DNA of 64,000 nucleotides, taken from Apostichopus californicus (lineage: Eukaryota; Echinodermata; Holothuroidea; Aspidochirotida; Stichopodidae). The position numbers and the translations under genes are program-made. The stretch lies in assembly GCA_020650975.1 (NCBI GenBank), contig JAIPMN010005630.1, positions 23,826 through 87,825 of the forward strand. Reading direction: 5' to 3'. Under the pieces are notes generated by a model. That model saw nothing but the letters and a program-made list of their open reading frames with translations. It did not search any database and was not told the DNA's origin. Below are positions 58,401 through 61,525 of the stretch, piece after piece. Each line of letters begins with the position of its first letter. Position 1 is the stretch's first letter.

Positions 58401-61400
58401 TCAATACTGACATAATAAATCTTCCCCAAAAAGTTGCTAAATCTATTTATTTTATTTACGGTCTTGGCTATTTCTCCTCTCTGTTACCATAATTCATTGT
58501 TTGTTAGACATTAATTTATGATTTCTGGTTTATACCGATCTTAAATGGACAAACCAGACACTATCCCTCTGGATTTGACCAGGGACCTCAAACTATAGAA
58601 GCCCAACCTCCCCCCCCATTTTTTTTATGTCATTTACTGTTAGATGATTTATGAGAAAAGAGGTTAACTTTCAAGCAGTTAAATGGGTTTAAGCACTAGC
58701 AAAGTAAAACTATAAAATGAACAAAATATGACATTTAGGTAACTTTTGGGAAATGGTGATAAAAATGAAATTGTCCATTAGTCATTAAAAATGATACTAA
58801 ACTTCACTGTTATTAAGAAGGATTGAGTTTGGAAGAGGAGAAAACGTGGTGTACGTGTTTGATATTAGGGACATGACCAAAGGGGGAACCATTTATTCTG
58901 CTCAGCGACTGTAGTATAATATCATAGCAATCAACTAAAATGAGACCTAAAAGATGCTCGTGCCACTCTTGGTACTGAATTTACCTCACACCAGCGTCAC
59001 CATCATTTGAAAGGAAAGATAAGGTACCTGGAACCATCACCTGTTATTGCATCTAAAATCCATCAAACTGTCACCAGAAATAATAAGGAAATGAAATTCA
59101 AAAGACTACATTTACTTTAAAAAAAACAATTAATAACAAAAGAAAGTCTTCACATTAAAGTTGTTGGACACAAAATGTCTGCACCCTAAAAAGTAATACT
59201 CCCATTGTCCTCTACCGACAAACTAATGGCTTAATTACTCGATTGGTAAAGCAAGGGACTTGTTATCCTCTTGAAGGTAAACTACAGTACTTAGTTTGAA
59301 TCCCAATCTTGCCAATTACATTCTCTGCTCTTTCCAAGCCACATGTTAGTCTGGTAGCCATCCAACTCACAAATTTCACATCCCCTTATTGAGGGGGGAC
59401 ATTGCAAGGAAGTAGAGTTCAGACAGGTAAGAGAGGGGAGTGCAGATTAATCTTCTGTCTGCGTCAATCTATGGTGTGCCTCTTTGGTGGCTAGGCTTAA
59501 GGATCTACAACACAATTCAAAGTTACCTTCAAACATCGTTTTTTTTAAAATGTACTGAATATAAATAATTGAAGGGGAACTCAAGTTCATGTCAGTAATA
59601 CACAACACACAATTATGAGTTTGAGTTTTACATTGAAAAAAAAAATTGAGAAAATGCCCAAAGGTAAGCAGCCCTACTCCGTGACTAGTTCAAGCTTTTC
59701 AAAGCAGTTAGCCGTCAGCTTGGTTTCGTTTTTTTCTCATTCAACATGGGTGGTACACACGACATGATGACCTTCAAAATAGGGACCTGCCAATAGCAAT
59801 GCAATAGAGTTTGTTTTTCAGCAAAGGCAGTATCAGATTCAGCAAAAACAGTACTAGGTGGATTCTGATCTATATCTGAACTGTTTTTTGTTTTGTTTTT
59901 AAGTTTCAATTAAATAACTCCATCCAAACAGAATCGTGATGTGTAGGACGTACAGAAATGAGTAAGACAGATTAGTGATGGAGACAAATATCTGTGCATA
60001 TCCAAGGATGGTGGAAAAAATCCACAACATGTTTCAGTGGAAGTGGAATACCTGATGCTGGGAATAGGTGAATGTTTTGTGATAAACAAAACGAGTATAG
60101 ATCTCATAACCTCATTGAATTGGGTAATTACCAGCAAGGATACTTAATCGTTTACAATGCTACTAGTGTACATTCTCATATACCTGGTCCACAAATTGGG
60201 ATGTATAGAAGGTAAAAATCCAAAGTATTACGGGCAATTTCCTAAGATTTTATATCCACTACGAAAACGTATGTGTAAACACTTTGGATGGTAGAATGAG
60301 AAGGAAGGGCAACGACCGGGGGAGCCGGTCGCTGAGGGTGCACAGTGTTAAAAGATTACCAGGGCATACTAGACACGGTAGAATGAGGTGCTAAGGTTGT
60401 GAGGAGACAGGTAAGCGAGGAACGAAGTAAATTGGGAACGTCATAGTACAATTACGCCCCATCACGACCAACTTAAGTGGTCAAATTTCACAAAATTGTT
60501 ACAAAAGTTCTGTGGATTTGAATCATTGCTACATGAACTGATGACATAAGCATGTACATGTTGTGATATTGAATAATGACCATGAAGAGCTGACAATGAA
60601 AAATATAAAAGGGAGGATGACTTAGGAAGAAGAAGATGCAAGAATATTGATGAATGATAATCACAAACCCTCAGAATTTGCTAATCAATACTGATATATC
60701 AAGCAGTGTATACTTTACCATTACATGCCATCCGTTATTACTTCCATTTACAGTGTACAAAAGTTACAATAAATTTTTGAGCCACATTGTGTAATATTAA
60801 TAGCAATAAATTCAAAACTCTTTTCATAACCTCTATGAGGTAAAGTCAACATTTTTCTCCCACAAGATTTTACTGCCAGACAGATCTGATACTTTTAGGC
60901 ATAAATTTACAGCTTCCTTTACGCAATGAGAAACTTCCACACATGCTGAGAGGATTAACAGAGGGCAGCATTTCTATTTTGTAATGGTTGAAGAAGCTAG
61001 ATATAACCATTGTGGACAAAAGAAGAGCACACACAGAAGAATTAGACAGATTTATTTATAATATTTGTACCGGGTGTCAACCAGCCGGTATAATAGGTAA
61101 GCACCTCATAGCTTTACAAATGTGACAAGTTTCTTTTTTCTTTCAAGAATCACATTTACATTTGACTCCTGATTATGGTGTCCATATCCCTCCATGCAAT
61201 AGTACCTCTGCCCTGGTTGACATATAGGCTTGACTAACCAGCTAATTCTCTGTTTAACCAGAATGCAAAATGCATTGAGGTTTCGATAACTTCGATAACT
61301 GTACAATAAAAATGGCCCGAGCCACCATGTTGATACAATTACATGATGGCATGATAAACACAGGTCAATCTGAGTGGAGGGTGAGAAGAAAGCATTAAAC

Positions 61401-61525
61401 AATATTTGCATGTTTATTCATGAGGACTTTTTTAACACGCTAAGACATCTTACCGGGTGAATTTTTTAGGTACGGTTCCAAGAGTTTTGCTCTCTTTTTC
61501 ATAAAACCTTGTTCCGTGATGTCAC
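4168..61525 (-). CDS. DIP2: DIP2 (disco-interacting protein 2), 34 coding exons, 5' end outside window
   Basis: DIP2 proteins carry an N-terminal DMAP1-binding domain and two adenylate-forming domains related to fatty acyl-AMP ligases (FAAL); published work on yeast, fly and mouse DIP2 implicates them in diacylglycerol homeostasis, and the animal proteins also in neuronal morphology. Recognition rests on near-identity to human DIP2 recalled from memory across every exon, for example SVSTTGMLAGVK, DPYCGLGFVLW, MRGMRYHPTDIE and the C-terminus DPIYVAYNM. The 34 exons sum to 4457 bases: two bases completing a codon from the missing exon, then 1484 codons and a TAA. All junctions are GT-AG with compatible phases. 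The start codon exon was not found up to 64000. Vertebrates have DIP2A, B and C; the paralogue cannot be assigned and an invertebrate single copy is expected. Confidence 0.96.
4793..4916 (-). CDS. DIP2: DIP2 exon w33: C-terminal subdomain of second adenylate-forming domain
   Basis: Residues 1360-1400: RHDALFVVGSLDETIMMRGM then RYHPTDIENSVLRCHKNV, matching human RHDALYVVGALDEAMELRGM and RYHPIDIETSVIRAHKSV. VGSLDE with RGMRYHPTDIE corresponds to the hinge and C-terminal motif of adenylate-forming enzymes. Phase 1 in, phase 2 out, donor gaatg|gtaagt. Confidence 0.96.
5758..5932 (-). CDS. DIP2: DIP2 exon w32: second adenylate-forming domain
   Basis: Residues 1302-1359: IWVHSPHNSCGYFTIYGDDP, MQNDHFTARLTTGD and YARTGYLGFIKRTDL, matching human IWVHSAHNASGYFTIYGDES, LQSDHFNSRLSFGD and WARTGYLGFLRRTEL. 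TGYLG sits where other family members have TGD. Enters in phase 0, leaves in phase 1. Confidence 0.96.
6064..6196. repeat. TATG/TATT microsatellite
   Basis: This stretch is an imperfect run of tatg and tatt units with interspersed tgt, in the intron between w32 and w31. It produces long spurious open frames rich in Cys, Met, Val and Tyr on the plus strand. Confidence 0.85.
6898..6972 (-). CDS. DIP2: DIP2 exon w31: second adenylate-forming domain
   Basis: Residues 1277-1301: ILPGVKVVIAHPDTRGQCAD then SHLGE, matching human ILPGVRIIIANPETKGPLGDSHLGE. Only 75 bp, phase 0 at both ends, acceptor tatatcag and donor gag|gtaagt. Confidence 0.95.
7506..7625 (-). CDS. DIP2: DIP2 exon w30: second adenylate-forming domain
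   Basis: Residues 1237-1276: SSPDPTIVYVDMRALRNDRV then VEKGSPQSLCMMESGK, matching human SGPDPTTVYVDMRALRHDRV and VERGSPHSLPLMESGK. Phase 0 at both ends. Confidence 0.96.
8263..8433 (-). CDS. DIP2: DIP2 exon w29: second adenylate-forming domain
   Basis: Residues 1180-1236: INLSAVRYCVAVAEERPRTN, LTNSFSKLFLTLGLSPRAVS and TAFGCRINVAIALQ. These match human LDLSRVRTCVVVAEERPRIA, LTQSFSKLFKDLGLHPRAVS and TSFGCRVNLAICLQ. AFGCR is at the aromatic-Gly motif of adenylate-forming enzymes. Phase 0 at both ends. Confidence 0.96.
9034..9110 (-). CDS. DIP2: DIP2 exon w28: second adenylate-forming domain
   Basis: Residues 1154-1179: VRDTFCSYSVMEICTKGLGQ then SVVSLK, matching human VRDTFCSYSVMELCTKGLGSQTESLK. 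Enters in phase 1, leaves in phase 0 at aag|gtgaga. The intron upstream of it carries an oppositely oriented tRNA-Leu gene. Confidence 0.95.
9960..10042 (+). tRNA. tRNA-Leu (anticodon UAA), no intron
   Basis: A full cloverleaf can be drawn: acceptor stem ggtacag/ctgtgcc with one G-U pair, A-box region tggccgagtgg, anticodon stem ttaga/tctaa around loop cttaaga with anticodon TAA at 9993-9995, a long variable arm as expected for leucine, T-arm gtggg-ttcgaac-cccac, and discriminator A at 10042. A TTTT at 10052-10055 can serve as the Pol III terminator. It lies inside the DIP2 intron between w28 and w27 on the opposite strand and shows no sign of decay. Confidence 0.93.
10445..10897. repeat. 42-bp minisatellite next to exon w27
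   Basis: Units of about 42 bases around agatggttcaacaacagaca recur near 10571, 10613, 10654, 10698, 10740, 10782, 10848 and 10890, with more diverged copies from about 10450. The last copy merges into the donor region of w27, fewer than 15 bases from the splice site. Confidence 0.85.
10907..10998 (-). CDS. DIP2: DIP2 exon w27: second adenylate-forming domain
   Basis: Residues 1123-1153: VYSGHQSIVIPPLEIESNPA then LWLSALSQYK, matching human VYSGHQSILIPPSELETNPALWLLAVSQYK. The donor aaag|gtgagc is followed almost at once by a 42-bp minisatellite in the intron. Confidence 0.95.
11516..11646 (-). CDS. DIP2: DIP2 exon w26: second adenylate-forming domain
   Basis: Residues 1080-1122: MSHSASSAACRSLKLSCELY, PSRVVCLCLDPYCGLGFVLW, matching human MSHAATSAFCRSIKLQCELY and PSREVAICLDPYCGLGFVLW. 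Enters in phase 0 and leaves in phase 2 (agcag|gtaaat). Confidence 0.95.
12224..12385 (-). CDS. DIP2: DIP2 exon w25: second adenylate-forming domain, phosphate loop
   Basis: Residues 1026-1079: VDVKTWPPLLDTDDLPKK and LDFSVSTTGMLAGVK. The latter is the Ser/Thr/Gly-rich ATP/AMP phosphate-binding loop and is identical to human DIP2, in contrast to the degenerate loop of the first domain. Phase 0 at both ends; acceptor ctaatag, donor aag|gtcagc. Confidence 0.96.
12902..13041 (-). CDS. DIP2: DIP2 exon w24: second adenylate-forming domain
   Basis: Residues 979-1025: AVPVTVRPPHPHNLVTTLPT then VRMIVEVSKSVVVLS and IKLLRSK, matching human PITVRPPHPQNIATTLPTVKMIVEVSRS and CKLLRSR. The acceptor is catctacag|gtg; phase 0 out. 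Confidence 0.95.
13603..13768 (-). CDS. DIP2: DIP2 exon w23: second adenylate-forming domain
   Basis: Residues 924-978: SLSCLQLHKRAERVGVLLQE, GDHVALIFPPGTDLIVAFYG and CLYV, matching human SLTCVQLHKRAEKIAVMLME and GDHVALVYPPGIDLIAAFYGCLYAG. Enters in phase 0, leaves in phase 1 at tcg|gtgagt. Confidence 0.95.
13823..14015. repeat. Degenerate ~30-bp repeat built on the palindrome TGACAYGTCA
   Basis: About seven units carry tgacacgtca or tgacatgtca, each a near-perfect 10-base palindrome, spaced by diverged 15-20 base segments (gaagaactctgtg and the like). It lies about 55 bases upstream, in the sense of transcription, of exon w23 in its intron. Confidence 0.75.
14796..14805. other. Assembly gap (10 N)
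   Basis: Ten N characters follow a G-rich stretch (about 14717-14740) and directly abut a long C-run. Ten is a conventional gap size, so the true length is unknown. It is in the intron between w22 and w23 and does not affect an exon. Confidence 0.98.
15225..15662. repeat. 40-bp minisatellite, about 11 copies
   Basis: The unit gctaggtgtaacagtagcac plus cagctaaagatggttatcct repeats at an exact 40-base period with few substitutions (agatg, gggtg, tcgtcc variants). Diverged copies continue on both sides from about 15115 to 15830. No unique spacers separate the copies. Confidence 0.93.
15930..16248. repeat. Diverged ~57-bp minisatellite before exon w22
   Basis: Copies begin with variants of agtgactggtcagcag near 15938, 15990, 16045, 16101, 16160 and 16214. 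The spacing is about 52-58 bases and identity is moderate. It ends about 45 bases from the w22 donor. Confidence 0.7.
16294..16374 (-). CDS. DIP2: DIP2 exon w22: start of second adenylate-forming domain
   Basis: Residues 897-923: YQFLSEVLRWRANSTPDHVL then FQQLNNK, matching human FLSEVLQWRAQTTPDHILYTLLN. Phase 0 at both ends; acceptor ttttcag|tac, donor aag|gtatga. A degenerate minisatellite ends about 45 bases beyond the donor. Confidence 0.93.
16609..16854 (-). CDS. DIP2: DIP2 exon w21: interdomain segment
   Basis: Residues 815-896: TPLGGIHLSDTKQRFMEGSL, HPTNVLMCPHTCVSNLPKPR and GPASIMMGNLVAGSRIAGA. These match human TPLGGIHLSETKQLFLEGSL, HPCNVLMCPHTCVTNLPKPR and GPASVMVGNLVSGKRIAQA. It is the second-largest exon after the last one. 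Phase 0 at both ends. Confidence 0.96.
17508..17575. repeat. cttgtggcaccat short tandem repeat
   Basis: Four imperfect copies of a 13-17 base unit containing tgtggcaccat lie about 40 bases beyond the donor of exon w20. Confidence 0.7.
17616..17714 (-). CDS. DIP2: DIP2 exon w20: end of first adenylate-forming domain
   Basis: Residues 782-814: FQWMSRVLQAIDSIHQLGVY then CLCLVNPNSLPK, matching human FQWMSRVLQAIDSIHQVGVY and CLALVPANTLPK. Phase 0 at both ends; donor aaag|gtaaat. Confidence 0.95.
19430..19750. repeat. ~155-bp tandem repeat, two copies plus fragments
   Basis: A unit with ctctttaactagcaagataa, aataagtgatcgacagtgtg and caacaccaccacaccacc recurs with about 155-base spacing. Fragments extend back to about 19300 and forward to 19880. 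It is in the 3.3 kb intron between w19 and w20. Confidence 0.75.
19905..20515. repeat. ~53-bp minisatellite, about 11 copies, with CA-rich core
   Basis: The unit is built on caccaactagtcagctggg, cctctattactaagatgaca and a variable (ca)n run. It contains the palindromic actagt site in each copy. Unit length varies from about 51 to 55 because the CA run changes. Confidence 0.92.
20650..20945. repeat. ~135-bp direct duplication
   Basis: Two copies share agcacatacccaacaccaaa, gtcatcctctata, ttgctttccttggacaacgg and gtaaactgagagcccacaat; the first is about 20660-20790 and the second about 20808-20937. It ends about 90 bases from exon w19. Confidence 0.8.
21037..21121 (-). CDS. DIP2: DIP2 exon w19: C-terminal part of first adenylate-forming domain
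   Basis: Residues 753-781: RIAVFSIKVLRDERVVVIAE then QRPEASEEE, matching human RIAVFSVTVLHDERIVIVAEQRPDSTEED. Acceptor ttttacag, donor gag|gtaac, phase 0 out. A 3.3 kb repeat-filled intron follows. Confidence 0.95.
21512..21639 (-). CDS. DIP2: DIP2 exon w18: C-terminal part of first adenylate-forming domain
   Basis: Residues 711-752: GGLVFVCGNTNGLMQVSDRR then HNTDDIIATVLAVEPMKFIY, matching human VVGKMDGLMVVSGRRHNADDIVATALAVEPMKFVY. Enters in phase 0, leaves in phase 2 at ggaag|gtaag. Confidence 0.95.
22063..22143 (-). CDS. DIP2: DIP2 exon w17: first adenylate-forming domain
   Basis: Residues 684-710: an acidic stretch KDDDEPVSD then QPFIKTGLLGFLGP, matching human EYPFIRTGLLGFVGP. TGLLG replaces the TGD motif whose aspartate contacts the ribose in typical adenylate-forming enzymes; the substitution is shared with human DIP2. 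Phase 0 at both ends. Confidence 0.94.
22280..22545. repeat. ~113-bp tandem repeat with C-runs
   Basis: About 2.4 copies of a unit starting cacccccgcagttccctgtg and including catcctgctctatctaaagg and a C-run of 8-13 bases. It lies between w17 and w16. Confidence 0.88.
22806..22942 (-). CDS. DIP2: DIP2 exon w16: first adenylate-forming domain
   Basis: Residues 638-683: PYLCQTDEIGELCV and SSYWGLKGKTSAIF, matching human PQLCRTDEIGELCV and TSYYGLSGMTKNTF. Enters in phase 1, leaves in phase 0 at agt|gtaagt. Confidence 0.95.
23637..23692. repeat. 11-bp tandem repeat taatgatttct
   Basis: Five consecutive copies of taatgatttct or taatgatctct lie about 85 bases from the donor side of exon w15. Confidence 0.85.
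23775..23914 (-). CDS. DIP2: DIP2 exon w15: first adenylate-forming domain
   Basis: Residues 591-637. A variable start (PGKTGSTAS) is followed by GRGVLSMAGLSYGVVRVD and LQDVGVVMPG, matching human GRGVLSMHGLTYGVIRVD and VQDVGLVMPG. The acceptor cttttccag at 23915 lies about 30 bases from the end of a minus-strand SINE-like insertion. Confidence 0.95.
23945..24183 (-). mobile_element. tRNA-headed SINE-like insertion
   Basis: Read on the minus strand, 24183 to 24118 resembles a tRNA: ggagtatt, A-box-like tagctcagtggttaa, B-box-like agttcgagtcac and a partial acceptor match ggagt/actcc. The sequence continues about 170 bases with a tail including tgcttgcaggaggatc, ending near 23945. The 3' limit is approximate and I could not see target duplications. 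It lies immediately upstream of exon w15. Confidence 0.6.
24214..24307. repeat. 47-bp tandem duplication
   Basis: Two almost identical copies begin tattaaactactctgttgaa at 24214 and 24261 and end gagaatttgatag. Confidence 0.93.
24699..24813 (-). CDS. DIP2: DIP2 exon w14: first adenylate-forming domain
   Basis: Residues 553-590: SLSSCDAFLTTFQGKGL and CPCACATEALTVSIR, matching human SISSCDAFLNVFQSKGL and CPCASSPEALTVAIR. CPCACATEA lies where acyl-adenylating enzymes have the aromatic-Gly-x-Thr-Glu motif. Enters in phase 1, leaves in phase 2. Confidence 0.95.
25295..25414 (-). CDS. DIP2: DIP2 exon w13: first adenylate-forming domain
   Basis: Residues 513-552: IVKSRDMHWGLMAQKEH and LRMLLVADGANP, matching human CVKSRDMHWALVAHRDQ and LRMLIVADGANP. 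The tryptophan codon after ANP is split across the junction (phase 1). The donor is followed within about 15 bases by a taat microsatellite. Confidence 0.95.
25803..26400 (+). repeat. Pair of 47-bp direct repeats flanking exon-poor intron sequence
   Basis: The segments 25803-25850 and 26352-26398 share ctgcaaccca, ggagtctacctactacaaag and cacaaac with one or two differences. The second copy is about 15 bases from the w12 donor. The 500 bases between have no recognisable feature. Confidence 0.8.
26414..26507 (-). CDS. DIP2: DIP2 exon w12: first adenylate-forming domain
   Basis: Residues 482-512: GMHVICVPYSLMKVNPASW and TKYK, matching human MMHVISIPYSLMKVNPLSW. Acceptor tctacag|agt, donor aaag|gtaagt. 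Enters in phase 0, leaves in phase 1. Confidence 0.95.
26660..27250. repeat. Complex tandem repeat with C-runs
   Basis: Units share atgaacta cttcttaacaatttaa, tatattacacctatcat, acataaccttcaaaccccc. Two units are about 125 bases apart; a longer unit also includes cacagagtgtttactggtag and cattcatccttgtggac, repeated near 27180-27245. It lies in the intron between w11 and w12. Confidence 0.75.
27495..27662 (-). CDS. DIP2: DIP2 exon w11: first adenylate-forming domain, degenerate phosphate loop
   Basis: Residues 426-481. TTDKDGIIKGVTITR occupies the position of the Ser/Thr/Gly-rich AMP-binding loop but has lost its usual pattern, as it has in human DIP2 (TCKDGSVLGVTVTR). EAEIMVNVLDFKRDVGLWH follows. 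Phase 0 at both ends; acceptor taaacag|tac, donor gct|gtaagt. Confidence 0.95.
27779..28875. repeat. gtgtataatgtggtgaat minisatellite (18-bp unit)
   Basis: Dozens of 15-24 base variants of gtgtataatgtggtgaat cover both sides of the MITE at 27962-28353. The MITE copy of the target shows that the array predates the insertion. Open frames here are repeat artefacts rich in Val, Tyr and Asn. Confidence 0.93.
27962..28353. mobile_element. hAT-type MITE, 392 bp, with 8-bp target duplications
   Basis: The left end starts cagtggcggagc and the right end is gctccgccactg, a perfect 12-base inverted pair apart from the next few bases; a G-run/C-run pair lies just inside both ends. The flanks are both gtggtgaa (27954-27961 and 28354-28361), an exact 8-base target duplication as made by hAT transposases. 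There is no transposase frame, so it is non-autonomous. The perfect flanks suggest a recent insertion. Confidence 0.92.
29403..29630 (-). CDS. DIP2: DIP2 exon w10: first adenylate-forming domain
   Basis: Residues 350-425. DAGGQQIGFLLGSCGITVAL is a near copy of human DAGSQQIGFLLGSCGVTVAL, followed by FKGWPRLNWQVTES and AYIE. Phase 0 at both ends; acceptor gttgcag|gat, donor gag|gtattt. Confidence 0.96.
30178..30288 (-). CDS. DIP2: DIP2 exon w9: first adenylate-forming domain
   Basis: Residues 313-349: VALVYPNSDPAAFVSAFYG then PVAIDVPLSRK. This matches human VALVFPNNDPAAFMAAFYG and PVPIEVPLTRK. The exon is phase 0 at both ends; the donor is a weaker aaag|gtttgt. Confidence 0.96.
31059..31150 (-). 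CDS. DIP2: DIP2 exon w8: first adenylate-forming domain
   Basis: Residues 282-312, KLLSKANKIAYYLLHKLG and ILKSGDR, matching human KVAYSILHKLG and VRPGDR. The acceptor is tttttcag|cta and the donor gacagg|gtaag, phase 0. The segment precedes the VALVYPN strand of the adenylate-forming fold. Confidence 0.93.
31902..32270 (+). mobile_element. tRNA-derived SINE, about 370 bp
   Basis: The head has an A-box-like tggtcaagtggttaa and a B box ggttcgagccc at 31954-31964. The body contains a near-palindrome gtgtccccgggggacac at 32087-32103. The 3' region reads tagcgcctttgaacaa then ggcgctatataaatg, the tail shared with LINE-mobilised SINEs of many marine animals, and ends in attgatggactgattgactg. Target duplications are not clear. 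It lies antisense in the DIP2 intron between w7 and w8. Confidence 0.85.
32294..32417 (-). CDS. DIP2: DIP2 exon w7: start of first adenylate-forming domain
   Basis: Residues 241-281, reading IPTGLPRNLESALQRYG then TTCLDANGKVSSHLTY, equivalent to human WPPSLEAALQRWG and TTMDTNGKPLYILTYG. It enters in phase 0 and leaves in phase 1 at tatg|gtcag. The tRNA-derived SINE in the upstream half of the next intron (31902-32270) ends only about 24 bases beyond its donor. Confidence 0.93.
33167..33240 (-). CDS. DIP2: DIP2 exon w6: DPNAPRPEG segment
   Basis: Residues 216-240, with MDPNAPRPEGNVITP and ending IGDQLH; human has PDPNQPKPEGAQ followed by RGEQLG. The acceptor must be ctcgtag at 33241-33242: the nearer cag at 33233-33234 would put the exon out of frame. 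The donor is ttcat|gtaag, phase 0. Confidence 0.9.
33606..33719 (-). CDS. DIP2: DIP2 exon w5: conserved basic segment before domain 1
   Basis: Residues 178-215. The core SARVSSKIQQLLNTLKRPKR matches human SSRVSAKIQQLVNTLKRPKR almost exactly, and an acidic tail FFVEEDDELE follows. The acceptor is tttcag|ccc and the donor gaaa|gtaagt. It enters and leaves in phase 1. Confidence 0.92.
35863..35931 (-). CDS. DIP2: DIP2 exon w4: linker
   Basis: Residues 155-177, including PPPDVTASSGLAFQRGGS; human has APPDVTTYTSEHSIQ here. The donor is gatc|gtacgt, phase 1 at both ends. A second AG four bases inside the exon (ctcag) would shift the frame, so the outer gtag acceptor is chosen. At 69 bp it is one of the smallest exons and being in-frame could be skipped. 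Confidence 0.78.
38104..38277 (-). CDS. DIP2: DIP2 exon w3: serine-rich acidic linker
   Basis: Residues 97-154. It starts SDTDDNDSISSSSS and continues with a Gly/Asn-rich stretch (GHVNRGNNRG). Human DIP2 has a low-complexity Ser/Thr/Gly linker at the same place, but the sequence here is not conserved, so the exon is supported by position, splice sites (acag|agtcgg and agtg|gtatgt) and compatible phase 1 at both ends. It is probably disordered. Confidence 0.78.
40558..40776 (-). CDS. DIP2: DIP2 exon w2: end of DMAP1-binding domain
   Basis: Residues 24-96. The conserved core is RYRSDVREEAVKAALANH followed by MPMPSKRQSL, matching human RYRSDVHTEAVQAALAKH and VPMPSKRRSL. A basic stretch KRQVRNRRRAEHH precedes it. 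The donor is ccag|gtatgt in phase 1. The acceptor lies in a tandem gcagcag, so either of two AGs three bases apart (exon edge 40776 or 40773) keeps the frame and adds or drops one residue. Confidence 0.9.
43803..43876 (+). mobile_element. LINE/SINE 3' tail fragment
   Basis: aagcgccttgagcagtgac and ggcgctatataagtctc end in a (att)n run, the typical 3' terminus of CR1/L2-type elements. The same tail is found in the SINE at 31902-32270. The 5' limit is not visible, so only the tail is annotated. Confidence 0.65.
46680..46880 (+). other. Short coding-like fragment, family unknown
   Basis: A 66-residue open frame includes RDLKRPSEMLDLRRDAELII and VDKILVQLKRLKIRFTAITD. It is charged, helix-like, and unlike the low-complexity chance frames elsewhere, and the surrounding 46.3-47.0 kb is less AT-rich. 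No family was recognised; it could be a relic of a mobile element or chance. Nothing suggests it is part of DIP2. Confidence 0.25.
50082..50943. repeat. 164-bp inverted repeat arms around a 534-bp loop
   Basis: The left arm 50082-50245 (ataatatcagggaatacttt...) and the right arm 50780-50943 are reverse complements with about seven mismatches in 164 bases, roughly 96% identical. No flanking target duplication and no coding frame in the loop were seen. It may be a foldback element with long terminal repeats or an inverted duplication. Confidence 0.92.
52598..52842. mobile_element. TTAA-flanked MITE, 245 bp
   Basis: The ends are aggta and tacct, inside TTAA on both sides (52594-52597 and 52843-52846). 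An imperfect inverted repeat extends to about 24 bases and includes gccccaaat at equal distance from both ends. TTAA duplication with AGG-type ends fits the Kolobok or piggyBac superfamily. There is no transposase. The superfamily is uncertain. Confidence 0.6.
59227..59510 (+). mobile_element. Diverged tRNA-headed SINE-like insertion
   Basis: The first 90 bases resemble a tRNA: A-box-like ttactcgattggtaaagc, then gcaagggacttgttatcc, B-box-like agtttgaatccca at 59293-59305 and an end cttgcca that partly pairs with tggctta. About 200 bases of body follow, ending near ctaggcttaaggatct. The 3' limit and the family are uncertain. Confidence 0.5.
61454..61525 (-). CDS. DIP2: DIP2 exon w1: DMAP1-binding domain
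   Basis: This exon encodes residues 1-23, beginning DITEQGFMKKRAKLL and ending KNSP, and matches the human segment DITQKGYEKKRSKLI of the DMAP1-binding domain. The acceptor follows a pyrimidine-rich tract (ttcattccag) and the donor is ccg|gtaag. It enters in phase 1, so a glycine codon is split with the missing upstream exon, and it leaves in phase 1. It is separated from w2 by the 20.7 kb intron. Confidence 0.88.

Larger units (their letters stand above)
40777..61453 (-). other. 20.7 kb DIP2 intron without recognisable host genes
   Basis: This intron separates two halves of the DMAP1-binding domain. I found no exon-like segment matching DIP2 or another known protein on either strand. It holds the inverted repeat at 50082-50943, the MITE at 52598-52842, SINE/LINE pieces at 43803 and 59227, a gata microsatellite at 44370-44388, several C/G runs and a coding-like fragment at 46680-46880. 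Its size and position fit an intron with regulatory elements or alternative promoters, but no specific site can be named. Confidence 0.7.
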
